In this document: piece after piece, positions 51,928-60,895 of the stretch | Position numbering within the stretch: the first letter of the stretch is position 1 | Layout of the letters: every line of letters starts with the position of its first letter | From: Paenibacillus melissococcoides | GTDB taxonomy: Bacteria; Bacillota; Bacilli; Paenibacillales; Paenibacillaceae | NCBI GenBank assembly: GCA_944800085.1 | Contig: CALYLO010000002.1 | Span: 434,001-498,000, forward strand | Direction of reading: 5' to 3' | Length of the DNA stretch: 64,000 bases | The notes under the pieces: model-generated | Told to the model about the DNA's origin: nothing | Database searches by the model: none | Seen by the model: the letters and a program-made list of their open reading frames with translations, nothing else | Program-made: the position numbers and the translations under genes

Positions 51928-52262
51928 CAAAATTACATGATGTTCATCGATTTTTGTCTTTTATCGATTGGATAGTCAGAAATTGATGCCGTTTTGCAGG
52001 ATTCCCTGTAACGGAGTACACGTCATAAAGGAAAGCTGCCGTTTTGCAGTTTTCGGCGAGTCGAGCTTTGAGAAGCAGGGGGGGCTGTCTCACTGTAGTG
52101 AAATACTACTTTTGGGACACCCCCTTTTTTTATGCACTGTCGACAAATAGCGACGGTATTCGATGAAAAAATCTCCGGATTGAGTTACAATGACAACAGG
52201 GAAGGCCAGGTGAACAGCCTTGGTATCTGACAGATGTATTCGTAGAGTGGGAGGCTGGCCTG

Positions 52263-53036
52263 ATGGAAGGACTCGTATCGCATTTGCGAGCGCTCGGGTT
52301 CACGGAAATGGAAGCAAAGATTGTTGTAAGTTTGTCTGAGCAGGGCGCAATGACCGGATATGAAATCGCCAAAAAGCTGGGGGTATCCCGTTCCAACGTC
52401 TATGCCGCGCTGCAGCGCCTCGTCGATCAGGGCGTCATCCTTCACCGCAAGGGAGATCCGTCACATTATGCGGCCCTGCCCGCGGAAGAACTGACGAAGC
52501 TGCTGGCGACCCGCCTGGAGACCTCGCTGCGCTATGTGGAGAAGAATATGCCTGCGGCGGAGGCGGACGGCAGCTCCTTCTACAGTATCGAAGGGGAGCG
52601 GGCGGTATCGGATACGATCAAGCGCACGCTGCATGATGCGGAGCGGGAGATTATCGTCGATGTATGGCCTGATGAAGCGGCCGAGCTCCGGGAGGAGCTG
52701 CTCCTGGCGGAAGCGCGGGGAGTGAAGGTGCTGTGGTCGATCGCCGGCCACGAAGGCCGGACGACCGAACGGATTTGGCCGATGTCGGGGAAGGTGGAGA
52801 GCGAGCCGCGGCATTTCGCTTTTGTCGTCGATCGGCGGGAGACGCTGATTGGGGCGCGGGGCAGCGGCCATGCCACCAAAGCGCTGCTGACGGAGCACCC
52901 GGCCGTGACGCGCCTCGTTCTGAGCCATTTCCTGCAAGAGGCGGTGCTGTATGAACTGGAGCGGGAGATGGACCTGAACGGCCAGCGGCGCTTCAGCGAA
53001 CGGATAGAGGAGATTATGGCTAAATATTTTGACTAA
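52263..53036 (+). CDS. TrmB family transcriptional regulator
   Basis: 257 aa behind GGGAGG. The N-terminal TrmB winged helix is LGFTEMEAKIVVSLSEQGAM then GYEIAKKLGVSRSNVYAALQ. It is followed by a coiled dimerisation helix and a C-terminal PLD-like regulatory domain (FYSIEGERAVSDTIKRTLHD, IIVDVWPDEAAELREELLLA, FAFVVDRRETLIGARGS). TrmB proteins often control sugar uptake and central metabolism in response to sugars. No obvious target gene is adjacent. Intact. Confidence 0.88.
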   Translation: MEGLVSHLRALGFTEMEAKIVVSLSEQGAMTGYEIAKKLGVSRSNVYAALQRLVDQGVILHRKGDPSHYAALPAEELTKLLATRLETSLRYVEKNMPAAEADGSSFYSIEGERAVSDTIKRTLHDAEREIIVDVWPDEAAELREELLLAEARGVKVLWSIAGHEGRTTERIWPMSGKVESEPRHFAFVVDRRETLIGARGSGHATKALLTEHPAVTRLVLSHFLQEAVLYELEREMDLNGQRRFSERIEEIMAKYFD

Positions 53037-53244
53037 TTTTCGAACTTTGTGAAAAATGAAACAAATTCCTGAAACGTGAATCAGCTCATTGCGTATGGAT
53101 CAAGATAGAAAGAAATGTGATGCGTCGCTCTGCCAGGCCAAGCTTTCAAGGGAGCGTGATGCGCGGTGCATCGGGCGTGGCGCGACGGGCAGTCTACCAT
53201 CTGGATGGAACCAAGCCGGGCGACAGCATAGAGGAGGAAGTCAG

Positions 53245-53556
53245 ATGGAGTGCATTGTTCATTTTGAAGCGGTACATCGCGGAGCGGGAGACATTGCGAA
53301 GCTGCGCGGGCTGATCATGACGGAGGAAGGGAAGAAGCCGACGCCGCCGGAACTCGAGGAGATGTTCCGGATGATGGGATATAACGTGCGCTGCACGGAT
53401 AAAGACAGTCTGATTTTCACGCCGAATACGAGCGATGGCGATATTGAAGAGATTCGCGTCAAGAAGCTGGATATCGGGGAGGAATCCTACACCCCGGACA
53501 TGCAGCTGCGCGCCATTGCCGAACAATTGATGAACAAGCCGAACCGGCCGATGTAA
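53245..53556 (+). CDS. Conserved hypothetical protein
   Basis: 103 aa from the ATG behind GGAGGAAG; upstream in-frame codons from 53089 lack an RBS. Soluble and mildly acidic (MECIVHFEAVHRGAGDIAKL, PPELEEMFRMMGYNVRCTDK, SLIFTPNTSDGDIEEIRVKK). No recognised motif. The gene ends just before the mscL terminator and is convergent with mscL. Confidence 0.6.
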   Translation: MECIVHFEAVHRGAGDIAKLRGLIMTEEGKKPTPPELEEMFRMMGYNVRCTDKDSLIFTPNTSDGDIEEIRVKKLDIGEESYTPDMQLRAIAEQLMNKPNRPM

Positions 53557-53599
53557 CGGAGCGGGAGCGGACTTGTCCGGCAATGCGTTCGAATGAATA

Positions 53600-53662
53600 G
53601 AAGCAAGGCCTTCTTCCCGGACATGCGGTGATACGCATGGAGAGAAGAAGGCCCTGCTTCCT
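53600..53662 (-). terminator. Terminator after mscL (bidirectional)
   Basis: AAGCAAGGCCTTCTTC (53601-53616) pairs with GAAGAAGGCCCTGCTT (53644-53659) around a 27-nt loop, between two convergent genes. Confidence 0.65.
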
Positions 53663-53671
53663 TCCGGCCGC

Positions 53672-54181
53672 TTACGCGCGTGCGCCGGACTCGTCCAGCA
53701 TGGACGTGCAATGTGCGCAGCGTACGGCTTCCTTCGGAATCTCCGAGAGGCAGTACGGGCATTCCTTCGTTGTCGGCTCCGCCGGCGCTTCCTCTGCCTT
53801 CTTCCGGCGGTGCAGGATATTGGTGCCTTTCACGATTGAGAAGACGCAGAAAGCGACAATCAGGAAATCGATGATGACATTGATGAATTGGCCGTAGGCA
53901 ATGACGGCAACCCCGGCTTCTTGCGCTTGGGCAAGCGACAGGGAAGAGACGGGTTGTCCATTCACGACCAGATCCGGATCGAGCGGAATGAACAGATCCT
54001 TGAAGTTCATGCCGCCCAACAGCTTGCCGATCGGCGGCATGATGAGATCGTTGACGATGGAGGTGACGATTTTGTTGAACGCGCCTCCGATGATCACCCC
54101 GACGGCGAGATCGATAACGTTGCCCCGAACGGCGAATTGCTTGAACTCTTCAAAAAAAGAGCCTACTTTTGATTTGGCCAT
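53672..54181 (-). CDS. mscL: Large-conductance mechanosensitive channel with C-terminal zinc ribbon
   Basis: 169 aa. [20 protein letters not shown] and [20 protein letters not shown] are the MscL N-terminus and TM1. TM2 is [20 protein letters not shown]. The pentameric channel opens under membrane tension to release solutes on osmotic downshock. After the usual end (about 135), this protein adds a charged linker and a CPYC...CAHC zinc ribbon ([20 protein letters not shown]), an extra cytoplasmic module. AGGAG lies before the ATG. Intact. Confidence 0.93.
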   Translation of the reverse strand: MAKSKVGSFFEEFKQFAVRGNVIDLAVGVIIGGAFNKIVTSIVNDLIMPPIGKLLGGMNFKDLFIPLDPDLVVNGQPVSSLSLAQAQEAGVAVIAYGQFINVIIDFLIVAFCVFSIVKGTNILHRRKKAEEAPAEPTTKECPYCLSEIPKEAVRCAHCTSMLDESGARA

Positions 54182-54267
54182 CCGATATTATTCTCCTTTC
54201 CTATATAAACTGCCTGTCCGGATGATGCCATAAGGCCGGCATCATGGCAGCAGGCGCAGCGCGCAGC

Positions 54268-55173
54268 TCAGCGTGAGCGCTGCGGAATCATCAACTGCAG
54301 CTTGCCCGGAGCGGCAGCGGCGTGCAGAGGGGTCGCGGAGACGCGCTCTCCGTCCCCGTATGTCCAGCGGCGGACCGCGGAGCGGATGCCTATCTGCCGG
54401 CCGCGCAGCATGGTAACATACGGAAGCGTCCGATGGCGTCCCGAATAGACGGTCGGGAAGAGCCGCAGCAGTTCCCAGCGGCTGCAGCCGTGCACGACGC
54501 AGACGTCCAATAGACCGTCCCCGGCTTCCGCATCCGGACAGATCGGGATGCCGCCCCCGTAATAGGGGGCGTTGGTAATGGCGGCGAGCCAGACGTCCTT
54601 GAAGGAGCGGTCAGCGCCATCCACGACAATGTCGGCGTCTGCCGGCCGGAATCGGAATAAGGTGCGGAGCATGCCGTATACATACGCAAGCGAGCCGATG
54701 CCAAGACGGTTGAACCACCTTTTATAACGGCTCGCATTCACGTATTGCGCCACGTCGGCATCGAATCCGGTGGCGAGCGCGGTCAGCGTCCATTGGCCGT
54801 TCGCATAAATCAGATCGACGATGGACCGCTGTCCATGGAGAATCGTATGCAGGGCCTCCAACGGATCCGTCGGGAGGGAGAAGCCGCGCGCCGTATCGTT
54901 GCCCGAACCTGCGGGGATAATGCCCAAGGTTGCTTCCGTGCCGACCAGCAGCGGCAGCAGGCGGTGAATGGTGCCGTCTCCTCCGATCACGACGTCGAGA
55001 GCGCTGGGATTGCGCTCTACATATTGCCGGACCGCCTCCTCCGCTTCTTCTGCCGTCCGTGTAATACTGGAGTCGTGAGGGATGTCGAATCGCCGCAGAC
55101 AGTTCTCTACGCTGCGCCAGATCCATATACCTCTTCCGTTCCCCGCATTTCGGTTCACCACAAACAGCATCAT
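54268..55173 (-). CDS. Diacylglycerol/lipid kinase family protein (YegS/DagK-like)
   Basis: About 301 aa from the ATG behind TAGGAGAG; the earlier ATG at 55191 lacks an RBS. The NAD/DAGK catalytic domain shows LFVVNRNAGNGRG, DVVIGGDGTIHRLLPLL (GGDGT nucleotide motif) and LGIIPAGSGNDTARGF. A beta-sandwich domain with PYYGGGIPICPDAEAGDG-type metal site follows (PICPDAEAGDGLLDVCVV). It phosphorylates a lipid, probably diacylglycerol, at the membrane face. The gene is divergent from Spo0M. Intact. Confidence 0.9.
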   Translation of the reverse strand: MMLFVVNRNAGNGRGIWIWRSVENCLRRFDIPHDSSITRTAEEAEEAVRQYVERNPSALDVVIGGDGTIHRLLPLLVGTEATLGIIPAGSGNDTARGFSLPTDPLEALHTILHGQRSIVDLIYANGQWTLTALATGFDADVAQYVNASRYKRWFNRLGIGSLAYVYGMLRTLFRFRPADADIVVDGADRSFKDVWLAAITNAPYYGGGIPICPDAEAGDGLLDVCVVHGCSRWELLRLFPTVYSGRHRTLPYVTMLRGRQIGIRSAVRRWTYGDGERVSATPLHAAAAPGKLQLMIPQRSR

Positions 55174-55390
55174 GCTCTCTCCTATGTCCATTCGAGTCCA
55201 ACACGATGCTGGACTAGGGTCAACTATGATTCTCTTATCATAGCAAAACAGCGATGATTTGCGTGAACTTTTTGCAAGGAAGTTCCCGGCAACGGGCAGG
55301 AAAAATAAGGGATTCGTCGAATGGATCGAATGGGCTATCGTAATGATGGACTGTTATCGTCAAAAAGGATTCCAGGGAGGCTGCTGCCGC

Positions 55391-56179
55391 ATGTCCATGT
55401 TCAATCGTTTCTTGGCAAGCGCGATGTACGGAGGAAGCCAGGTTGATACCTTGCTGGAGCGGGGGCGCTATGCGCCGGGCGAGCAGATGCGCGGCATCGT
55501 GAAGCTTCGCGGCGGCCCCTTGTCCCGAAGAATCGAAGGGATTCACTTGATTTTGCAGACCGATTATGCGGAACCGCACCTTCCGCAAGGCATGTCGAGG
55601 GCCTGCACGCTGAGGCGTTATCCCGTCTGTTCCTATGTGAGCGTGGACCCGCTGGAGACGAAGGAGCTTCCTTTTTGTATCCGGCTTCCGGCCCATTTGC
55701 CTTTGACTATCGGAGAGACGTCCGTCTGGCTGCAGACGGTGATGGAGAACGGGGAAGCGAGGGAGCCTTCGGATGAGGATCGGATTGACGTGATTCCGAG
55801 CGTGGAGCAGAGCATCGTCATCGATGCGGTGAATAGACTGGGCTTCCGGCTGCGAAGCGTTCACTGCCTCCCGTGGGATGGAAACGGTTTCTCTTCGTTC
55901 ATGCAGCCGTTTGAATTTGTCGCCGCTTCTTCCTTCCAAGAATTGATCTCCGGTTTGCGGCTTGTATTTTGGCGAGGGGCGGAAGGGATGGAGCTGTATG
56001 TGTATACGGAGCCGGCATGGGAAGAAATGAGGCTGAAGCCGCTCTCCGCTCCGCTCGATACCGATCATAGAATAAAGCATTACAATCTGTCGGATATGGA
56101 ATGGCGGCTGCTGGGAGCGGAGGAGCTGGCGGAGGAACTGGCCGAATGGATTCGAACGCAATATAGATATGTAACCTGA
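55391..56179 (+). CDS. Sporulation-control protein Spo0M family
   Basis: 263 aa from the ATG with GGGAGG at about 10 bp; 44 upstream in-frame codons have no RBS. Arrestin-like Spo0M pattern: MSMFNRFLASAMYGGSQVDT at the start, RYAPGEQMRGIVKLRGG, SVDPLETKELPFCIRLPAHL-like motif (LETKELPFCIRLP) and a C-terminal tail with LELYVYTEPAW-like GMELYVYTEPAW. Spo0M influences the phosphorelay and cell-stage control of sporulation in Bacillus. Cytoplasmic, no membrane segment. It ends before a convergent small gene. Confidence 0.85.
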   Translation: MSMFNRFLASAMYGGSQVDTLLERGRYAPGEQMRGIVKLRGGPLSRRIEGIHLILQTDYAEPHLPQGMSRACTLRRYPVCSYVSVDPLETKELPFCIRLPAHLPLTIGETSVWLQTVMENGEAREPSDEDRIDVIPSVEQSIVIDAVNRLGFRLRSVHCLPWDGNGFSSFMQPFEFVAASSFQELISGLRLVFWRGAEGMELYVYTEPAWEEMRLKPLSAPLDTDHRIKHYNLSDMEWRLLGAEELAEELAEWIRTQYRYVT

Positions 56180-56202
56180 AAAAGGAGGGGCCCGCAGGCC
56201 CC
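56178..56202 (-). terminator. GC-rich terminator
   Basis: On the minus strand GGGGCC, loop TGCG, GGCCCC, then TCCTTTTT. It ends the small gene at 56216-56503 and overlaps the Spo0M stop region. Confidence 0.65.
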
Positions 56203-56215
56203 GGTACCCTCAATG

Positions 56216-56503
56216 TTATTTATCGCCCCGATCGATATGCTTGCGCGGATGCGTCTGCTTCGGCGGTTCTTCTTCCGCTTTGGGCACGAGCCGGGGATCG
56301 GTCCGGCCTTCATGGTGATTGTCGAACATGAACTCCTTCAGCTCCCACTCGGACGCGCCCAATTGCGGATCCGAGGGAAAGTGCTGGCCGCGGTGAAGCA
56401 CTTCTTCCCGTCCCCATTCATTTGCGTATATGCCGTCCACCTCGACCCGATCGCGGGACATGGGATGCATCTTATATTGATTATGCTCCTGTTCTTTTGT
56501 CAT
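56216..56503 (-). CDS. Small hydrophilic hypothetical protein
   Basis: 95 aa from the ATG behind AAAAGGAG; 29 more codons upstream are Arg-rich and lack an RBS. Very hydrophilic, with no signal or hydrophobic segment (MTKEQEHNQYKMHPMSRDRV, EWGREEVLHRGQHFPSDPQL, DNHHEGRTDPRLVPKAEEEP). His, Asp and Lys are frequent, as in small spore or stress proteins of Paenibacillus, but I do not recognise the family. Confidence 0.55.
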   Translation of the reverse strand: MTKEQEHNQYKMHPMSRDRVEVDGIYANEWGREEVLHRGQHFPSDPQLGASEWELKEFMFDNHHEGRTDPRLVPKAEEEPPKQTHPRKHIDRGDK

Positions 56504-56640
56504 CGGTGCGCAGCTCCTTTTCTTCAGCATCCGTCTGCTGCGAGGGCGGTGCCGTCGCGCAGGCTCTCTATTATAGATGCCCCCGCTCAACGAATTGTAT
56601 CCGGGTCCGGATTCTTGCCCCGCTGCCTGCGGCGCGGGCG

Positions 56641-57819
56641 TTACCTTTCCGCGAACCAGCGGGAAGGGAACAGCAAATAAATAATGGAAATCGCGGCGAA
56701 CAGGCCGGCGCTGATCCAGATGACCGTGCCGGCGGACGATGCGCTCGCGATGACGCCTCCGATAACGGGGCCGAGCAGCACCCCGATCCCTTCCACGGTG
56801 GAGAGCAGACTCCAGCCCAGACCTTTATTCCCCGGCGGGACATACAGCGCCAGCAGCGCGTTCCAGGCCGGCAGCACCGCGGAGTAGGATATGCCGAGCA
56901 GCACGGCCAATCCGTAAGCGAAGATGACGGACGGATAGAGGGACAGCGAGGCGAGCGCCAGGCCGAAGATGCCGAAGCCGATAATCAGGAACGGCTTGCG
57001 GCCGACGCGGTCCGACCATTTGCCCATCGGGACAAGCCCGAGCACAGTGAAGCCGCCGCCAAGGACGAGCAGCACCGAGTACTGCTGGCTCGAGAAGGAG
57101 AGCGCCTCCGCGGCGAAGGTCGGCAGTATCGGGACGAGCATGCTCGCGCCCAGGGTCTGGAGAATCATGCCCGGGAGAAGCGGCTTCATCGCCTTCACCT
57201 TCACCAGCAGGGCGTCCCACTGCTGCTTGAACGGAACGGGAGTTGCCCCGGGCAATTGCTGTCTGCCTCCCCTGATGAAGAAGCTGAGCGCCCACGCGAT
57301 ACCCGATAAGGCGAACAGCAGCAGATAGGCGGTCTGCGGGTGCTTGTCCACGATCAGGTTGAGCACGACCGGGCCTGCCCCCATCCCGACAAGCCAGATC
57401 ATATAGAGAAATCCCATCTGCGCGGCCCGGTTCTCTTCCTTCACCTTGGTGAGGCATACGATCCATACCGGGGAGATGCCGACGCCATACAGGGCGGCTG
57501 CCGCGATGAACAGCCAGTCGCTTGAGCCGTAATAGAACAGGCCGATGCCCGTGAATGAAATCAATAGCCCGGCATTGATGATGAGCCGGGGGGAGAAGCG
57601 GTCAAGCAAATATCCAATCCCCATTTTCAAAATCGTATCCGTTAAATAATGAGCCGTAATGGCGGTTCCGATAATGGCCAGATTGATATGCAAAGTATTT
57701 TTTCCGTAAATAGGAATAAACGAAATCAGGGCCGCCCCCCGAACGAACTCCACAAAAAATAAAATAATAGCCAGCAACGCGATGTCTCTGCCTAATCCAA
57801 GTCCCCGTAATCCCTTCAA
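56641..57819 (-). CDS. MFS transporter
   Basis: 392 aa with 12 hydrophobic helices. The MFS loop between TM2 and TM3 reads KMGIGYLLDRFSPRLIINAG, and the second-half repeat is KWSDRVGRKPFLIIGFGIFG. The start is a TTG with AAAGGAG about 11 bp upstream. The substrate is unknown; drug or sugar efflux are possible. Related MFS genes in Bacillota are often next to glycosyltransferase genes, which is not the case here. Intact, single-gene unit. Confidence 0.85.
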   Translation of the reverse strand: MKGLRGLGLGRDIALLAIILFFVEFVRGAALISFIPIYGKNTLHINLAIIGTAITAHYLTDTILKMGIGYLLDRFSPRLIINAGLLISFTGIGLFYYGSSDWLFIAAAALYGVGISPVWIVCLTKVKEENRAAQMGFLYMIWLVGMGAGPVVLNLIVDKHPQTAYLLLFALSGIAWALSFFIRGGRQQLPGATPVPFKQQWDALLVKVKAMKPLLPGMILQTLGASMLVPILPTFAAEALSFSSQQYSVLLVLGGGFTVLGLVPMGKWSDRVGRKPFLIIGFGIFGLALASLSLYPSVIFAYGLAVLLGISYSAVLPAWNALLALYVPPGNKGLGWSLLSTVEGIGVLLGPVIGGVIASASSAGTVIWISAGLFAAISIIYLLFPSRWFAER

Positions 57820-58139
57820 GCAAGTAACGCTCCTTTCCTAATTATCCCATTATAGCGTGTTCGCCAACCGCTTGCCAGCAAGCGGGACAGGGCGGCGTGA
57901 TCCCGGCTTCAGAGCCCGGGCCCCGAAGGAGCCGGGGCCATTGCACAAAATGCGGAATAGCGCTTCATTTCCAGGGTGCCCGATTCGTTGGATGGCGTAC
58001 ATGAGCGGTGTGTTTTTGCTCTGCTTTCGAATATGTTATAATAGAGAAACGGTTGCGAATTTCCAGAAAGAGAAGCGATACGTCCAGGCTGTACTCCATT
58101 GCGGAGCATGTTCTACAACGCTTTTGGGAGGGAATTTTC
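57820..58139. other. Divergent promoter region
   Basis: 320 bp. TATAAT at 58037-58042 follows a weak TTTGCT-like -35 about 16 bp earlier and probably drives the small gene at 58140. Nothing else is recognised. Confidence 0.45.
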
Positions 58140-58328
58140 ATGGCAACGAAAGGTCACAACGAAGTGAAAGAAAGTTTGTTGGAGATGACTCGCATTTTCC
58201 GTCCAAAGAATCCGCGGAAGTTTGTGAGGGAGTATATCCGGAAGTACCGGATTATGGGAGGCTATGAAGACGAACTAACTCATCTTGTAGAGCTTGAGCT
58301 TGGCAAGATCGACACCAGCGTGTCGTAA
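58140..58328 (+). CDS. Small conserved hypothetical protein
   Basis: 62 aa from the ATG behind GGGAGGG. Basic, soluble and helical (MATKGHNEVKESLLEMTRIF, NPRKFVREYIRKYRIMGGYE, THLVELELGKIDTSVS). No known domain. The upstream in-frame stretch from 58008 overlaps the promoter. A strong terminator follows, so it is a one-gene unit. The size and charge would fit a small regulatory or spore protein, but this is a guess. Confidence 0.6.
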   Translation: MATKGHNEVKESLLEMTRIFRPKNPRKFVREYIRKYRIMGGYEDELTHLVELELGKIDTSVS

Positions 58329-58431
58329 TTCACGCAGTCACGGCAGAGACGCAGGCAGATGGATGTATCGGCCGCGTGCAGGACGTGCGGCAATCAGGAT
58401 AAGGCGTCAGTTCTTAGATATAGAGATAATG

Positions 58432-58463
58432 AAGCGCTCCGAACAGGTCGGAGCGCTTTTTTT
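58432..58463 (+). terminator. Rho-independent terminator
   Basis: AAGCGCTCC pairs with GGAGCGCTT around a 9-nt loop, followed by seven T in all. Confidence 0.9.
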
Positions 58464-58487
58464 GCGTCCTGCGGCGTGGCGCGGGCC

Positions 58488-59243
58488 TCACCGAATATAG
58501 CGGCGCAGATCTTCCCGGATGATATCCTGCACCGATTCCAGGGACTCCCCCGGATAGGCTCTCAACGCGTGAATCGATACCGAATTGAACAGATCCTTAT
58601 TAGCGCTCGTGTAGACTTTGGCGATACTCGGGTCATGGCGCCGAATGGCCGTATTCACCGTATGCAGGAATTCATCGGACAGATCGTCCATCCGCTCCAG
58701 CGTCCGCATCGGGCTGTGCTTCGTTACCGCCTGGGGATTCTTCTTGTCGAACTTCCTGCTTGTCTCGTTCCGTCCCATGCCGTACTGCTCGCGGGTATCG
58801 TTGCCGCCGCGGCCCTTCACTCCGTTGGCTGTCCCTTCGAACGTCAGAGCGACATAGGCGGTGTCGTTCCATCTCAGCACATACCCGGCTGCGACGCCCT
58901 CCATGTTGCTGACAAGCGCGCTCAGCGGACGGTCGACATACAATGTGTTGGGACGATGCAATTCCGGGCGGTCGAACTGTTTCCGCTCCAGGCTGTTGCC
59001 TTTGGCGGTGTAATCGGGGGTAGCAATATCGGAATCGGTCGGAGTCGACGGCCTTTTTTCCAGGGGCTGCACCGTCTTCCGGTTCGCGTAGTTTGCGGTT
59101 GTATTTCCGTCATAGGATCTTGTTTTCTCGGAGCGATAGCCGATGCAGCCAGTCAAGCCGACGGCAATGCTTAGCACACAGGCGGTATAAGTGACAATTG
59201 AGTGAACATTCCGATTGTGTTTCTGACCATTTATTGACGACAC
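58488..59243 (-). CDS. YhcN/YlaJ family sporulation lipoprotein
   Basis: About 251 aa from the GTG at 59243; an ATG two codons earlier touches the RBS (GAGGAGGG). Lipobox SIAVGLTGC places the acylated Cys at about residue 31. An Asn/Thr-rich linker is followed by the YhcN/YlaJ domain: PLSALVSNMEGVAAGYVLRW, NDTAYVALTFEG, and a conserved C-terminal helix region (DLSDEFLHTVNTAIRRHDPS, IAKVYTSANKDLFNSV). Proteins of this group sit in the inner spore membrane and affect spore outgrowth. Intact. Confidence 0.85.
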   Translation of the reverse strand: MSSINGQKHNRNVHSIVTYTACVLSIAVGLTGCIGYRSEKTRSYDGNTTANYANRKTVQPLEKRPSTPTDSDIATPDYTAKGNSLERKQFDRPELHRPNTLYVDRPLSALVSNMEGVAAGYVLRWNDTAYVALTFEGTANGVKGRGGNDTREQYGMGRNETSRKFDKKNPQAVTKHSPMRTLERMDDLSDEFLHTVNTAIRRHDPSIAKVYTSANKDLFNSVSIHALRAYPGESLESVQDIIREDLRRYIR

Positions 59244-59650
59244 AAGCATCCCTCCTCGTATAGTATTTCCTGAAGGCAGTTTTGAGTCTTTTTCCAGTCC
59301 TTTATAGAAACATAGAATGCCTTCAAAATTTCCAGCTTGCACATTGAAAATTAATATGGGGACTGGACTTTCCGGAATGTCTCTGGACAATGGAACTTAG
59401 GGTTCCATTCGGGGAAATTCGTCTCCCTCCTGTAGTCCAATCTACTTTTTAAGTCTGTTTCTCCGGTACTCGCTTGCACTTCTTACCCGCTGGCTGTTCC
59501 CTTCGGCAACTCATGCCCGACTGTAGCAGCGTCGGGGCAGCTCGTGAACCGAAGCGTGTTCTCATATGCGAGGGTGATTGATCGGCGAGTGCGCCGGAGA
59601 CAGTCCGGAGAGTCCGTTCCCTGAATCCCTTATAGAAAGGAGGAATTCTC
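59244..59650 (+). ncRNA. Long non-coding left end of an IS110 element, candidate bridge RNA region
   Basis: About 400 bp without a gene between the YhcN promoter and the IS110 transposase. From about 59440 the sequence is GC-rich and full of short complementary segments (for example CCGGAGACAGTCCGGAGAG near 59592). IS110-group elements encode a structured bridge RNA in this left non-coding end. The exact RNA ends, the left element boundary and the core dinucleotide cannot be fixed from one copy. Confidence 0.4.
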
Positions 59651-60895
59651 TTGAAGCTTTTTGTCGGTATTGACGTCAGTTCCGAAGAACTGGAAGCCTG
59701 TTTGATGAAATCGGATGGCGACACCCTGGAGACCTTCAAGACCACCAACAATCTGCACGGCGCTTCTTACTTGCGGGATCGCATCATTTCTGCTGCGGTC
59801 AAGACAGCCTGCTCTGAGGTTCATATCGGGCTTGAAGCCACATCCGTCTACAGTTGGCATCCAGCCATGTACTTGCATGAGGATGAGGCCCTTCAACAAT
59901 TGAATGCCAAGGTGTTCACCATTAATCCGAAGCTGATTAACAAATTCAAAGACGCTTATGCCGACCTGGACAAAACCGATCGCATCGATGCCTGGATCAT
60001 TGCAGACCGCCTGCGTTTTGGCAGACTCACGACGACTATCGTGATGCAGGAACAGTACATCGCCTTGCAGCGGCTCACTCGCATGCGATTCCATCTCGTA
60101 CACAACCTTACCCGCGAGAAGCAATACTTTTTGCAAAATCTGTTCTACAAGTGCAATGCTTTTCGCGCGGAGGTGGACAGTTCCGTGTTCGGCCATGCCA
60201 TCATGGAAATGCTCTCGGAAAAGTATAGTCTGGATGAGATGGCGAATATGGATGTCGCCCGTTTGGCTGACTATCTCAAGGACAAGGGGAGAAATCGTTT
60301 CCCCGATCCCGAACACGTCGCCCGCTGTATTCAAAAGGCGGCTCGGGCCTCGTACCGTCTCTCGAAGGTTGTCGAGGATTCCATTGATTTGGTGCTGGGC
60401 ACCTCAATTCAGTCGATCCGGAGCATCCAGAGTCAGCTTAAAGAGCTCGACAAGGCGATTGAGCGCATTTTAGACGGCATTTCCAGCAGCCAGTGCCTCC
60501 GTTCCATTCCGGGCATTGATCGGGTCTATGCCGCAGGCATCCTGGCCGAGATCGGCGACATCGACCGCTTCACGGATCAAGCCGCCTTGGCCAAGTATGC
60601 GGGTCTGACGTGGCGCAAGCACCAATCCGGCTCCTTCGAGGCGGAAGATACAAAGCGCATTCGTTCCGGCAACCGATTCCTTCGCTACTACCTTGTTGAA
60701 GCTGCCAACTCGGTAAAAAACCGCGACCCGGAATTCGGGGAGTACTACCGGAAGAAATTCAATGAAGTCCCTAAGCATCAACACAAACGTGCCCTCGTCT
60801 TAACGGCAAGAAAACTTGTGCGTCTGGTCGATGTGCTGCTACGCAACGACCAACTCTATACGCCCAGAAGGAAGGTGAAGCCGACAGAGCAATAA
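59651..60895 (+). CDS. IS110 family transposase (DEDD recombinase)
   Basis: 414 aa from a TTG behind AAAGGAGGAA. The N-terminal RuvC-like DEDD domain shows MKLFVGIDVSSEELEACLMK (Asp), VHIGLEATSVYSWHPAMYL (Glu) and YADLDKTDRIDAWIIADRLR (the Asp pair). The C-terminal Transposase_20 domain shows LRSIPGIDRVYAAGILAEIG and YAGLTWRKHQSGSFEAED, with the catalytic Ser region near GNRFLRYYLVEAANSV. IS110 enzymes recombine DNA under bridge RNA guidance. The frame is intact. Confidence 0.93.
   Translation: MKLFVGIDVSSEELEACLMKSDGDTLETFKTTNNLHGASYLRDRIISAAVKTACSEVHIGLEATSVYSWHPAMYLHEDEALQQLNAKVFTINPKLINKFKDAYADLDKTDRIDAWIIADRLRFGRLTTTIVMQEQYIALQRLTRMRFHLVHNLTREKQYFLQNLFYKCNAFRAEVDSSVFGHAIMEMLSEKYSLDEMANMDVARLADYLKDKGRNRFPDPEHVARCIQKAARASYRLSKVVEDSIDLVLGTSIQSIRSIQSQLKELDKAIERILDGISSSQCLRSIPGIDRVYAAGILAEIGDIDRFTDQAALAKYAGLTWRKHQSGSFEAEDTKRIRSGNRFLRYYLVEAANSVKNRDPEFGEYYRKKFNEVPKHQHKRALVLTARKLVRLVDVLLRNDQLYTPRRKVKPTEQ

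Larger units (their letters stand above)
50241..52124 (+). mobile_element. MITE-like repeat, copy 2, interrupted by an IS4 element
   Basis: Same 362-bp unit as at 16046-17953, bounded by GGGGGTGTCTCA and TGGGACACCCCC and in the same orientation. The IS4 copy B sits at unit position 174, only 11 bp from the IS4 site in copy 1 (185). The right end again forms a bulged hairpin followed by a run of T, which could terminate transcription before the TrmB gene. Confidence 0.7.
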
